NCBI RefSeq assembly: GCF_900149695.1
Contig: NZ_LT703003.1
Coordinates: forward strand, 744,001 to 808,000
DNA length: 64,000 bases
Direction: 5' to 3'
DNA from: Anderseniella sp. Alg231-50
Lineage (GTDB): Bacteria > Pseudomonadota > Alphaproteobacteria > Rhizobiales > Aestuariivirgaceae
Shown here in pieces: positions 63,303 through 64,000 of this stretch; within the stretch, counting starts at the first letter, position 1, and the number at the start of each line of letters is the position of its first letter. Both the position numbers and the translations under genes were made by a program. A model generated the notes under the pieces. That model saw only the letters and a list, made by a program, of their open reading frames with translations, did not search any database and was not told the DNA's origin.

Positions 63303-64000
63303 CTAAGCCAGCGGCAATCTGACATACCGGCCGGGATCGGCAGGGTTGTGATATTTGTTCATGGCACCGTTATCGAGGAAGTGCTGATGCAGGAACTTTA
63401 GCTTCTCCTGTGACAGGGTCACGCCCAGTCCCGGCCCCTCCGGCACCCTTACGACATTGTTCTTCGGTCGGAACGGGCCTTCCTCGATCACATCATGGGG
63501 CTGCATCCTGAGCAGCGACTGGTTCGGTTTGGTGATCCAGCTCTGCGACGCGCACAGGTGCATGTAGGCCGCTGTCGCCACGCCGCTGTCGCCGGAATAA
63601 CACCAGAACCCGATACCCATTTTTTCGCATGCGCCGATGAATTTCAACGTGGCAGTGAAGCCGCCATGACCGGCAATATTGGTGACGATATTGTCCGGCA
63701 CGCCTAGCGACACCGCCTTGGGAAAGTCGGTGTTGTGAGACGAGAGCGCCAGCCGCGTGTGCGGCCGCAGACGGGCCATGTCCTCATAGGTGCCGACCGG
63801 GTCCTCCCAGCAGTCGATACCGAGTTCCTCAAATGCCGGGGCCAGCGTGCGCGCCGTGGCAACGGAATAGGCGTGGTTGGAATCAGCCCGCATCAGCGCA
63901 TCATCGCCGATTGCCTTTCTGACAGCGGTGGCAAGCCTGATGGCAGCGGCAGGCTCGGCATCAGATACCTTGCCCTCGAACAGTGTGGAGCCGTGCTCCT
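63303..64000 (-). CDS. mandelate racemase/muconate lactonizing enzyme family protein, N-terminus cut by window edge
   Basis: The frame is open from the window's right edge down to the stop at 63303 (232 residues visible). The metal ligands of the enolase superfamily are recognisable: Asp in LMRADSNHAY, then Glu in DCWEDPVGTYEDM, with SSHNTDFP further on. The C-terminal capping part (GLGVTLSQEKLKF) is also typical of the MR/MLE subgroup. It probably dehydrates or epimerises an acid sugar or related carboxylate. The substrate is unknown, and most of the N-terminal capping domain lies outside the window. Confidence 0.88.
   Translation of the reverse strand, partial: EHGSTLFEGKVSDAEPAAAIRLATAVRKAIGDDALMRADSNHAYSVATARTLAPAFEELGIDCWEDPVGTYEDMARLRPHTRLALSSHNTDFPKAVSLGVPDNIVTNIAGHGGFTATLKFIGACEKMGIGFWCYSGDSGVATAAYMHLCASQSWITKPNQSLLRMQPHDVIEEGPFRPKNNVVRVPEGPGLGVTLSQEKLKFLHQHFLDNGAMNKYHNPADPGRYVRLPLA

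Overview
The window comes from the chromosome of an alphaproteobacterium, most likely a Hyphomicrobiales/Rhizobiales-type organism. The backbone is GC-rich. It carries gene orders common in that group: rpmH-rnpA-yidC-engB-argB-pyrimidine 5'-nucleotidase-dapD-dapE on one strand facing def-fmt-truA on the other, a split Lhr/PdeM/exonuclease/ATP-dependent ligase repair set, and an imelysin/di-heme protein locus preceded by an Irr/ICE-like palindrome. I cannot name a species from the sequence.

Layout. 0-2 kb: end of a methyltransferase, a tandem SnoaL-like protein and a DUF3429 membrane protein. 2-9.3 kb: ligase-associated DNA repair genes (pdeM and the Lhr-type helicase leftward; exonuclease and ligase rightward) with a MATE exporter in between. 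9.6-13.2 kb: a peptide-type ABC importer without a binding protein, its two ATPases fused. 13.2-17.9 kb: photolyase, then a LysR regulator divergent from pirin, SDR and FMN-reductase genes. 18.3-22.5 kb: a NarL-type response regulator convergent with a 1164-residue transporter-linked hybrid histidine kinase. 22.8-34.9 kb: mscL, an aminotransferase, def-fmt-truA, then the long leftward housekeeping block. 35-42.4 kb: TVP38 protein, MerA-like flavoprotein, histidine kinase, a 200-bp hairpin-rich element, gamma-glutamyltransferase, P1-family peptidase and tRNA-Arg(ACG).

42.4-58.2 kb is an accessory region between the tRNA and the degraded end of the imelysin locus. It has two arms diverging at about 50.1-50.5 kb. 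The left arm (leftward) holds a cyclase-TolB-TPR protein with a degenerate catalytic site, a PAP2/vanadium-haloperoxidase-like enzyme whose N-terminus is 13 AGM tripeptides, a cytoplasmic subtilase, a Crp-type regulator with a perfect palindrome just upstream, and a lipoprotein. The right arm (rightward) holds a second Crp-type regulator, YcaO and TfuA (each coupled to the gene before by a GTGA overlap), a HEVGH zinc peptidase, a protein ending in nine GGGKV-type repeats, a six-cysteine acidic protein and a second cyclase-TolB-TPR protein with an intact catalytic site. YcaO-TfuA pairs install backbone thioamides, notably thioglycine in methanogen McrA. The Gly-rich repeats beside this pair are therefore candidate substrates. 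I infer a cyclic-nucleotide-responsive peptide-modification system of a kind I do not recognise as described.

58.2-64 kb: remnant of a DUF1513 gene, di-heme c-type cytochrome, DUF2325 protein, imelysin and an unknown protein in one leftward operon behind an ICE-like box, then a truncated enolase-superfamily gene at the window edge.
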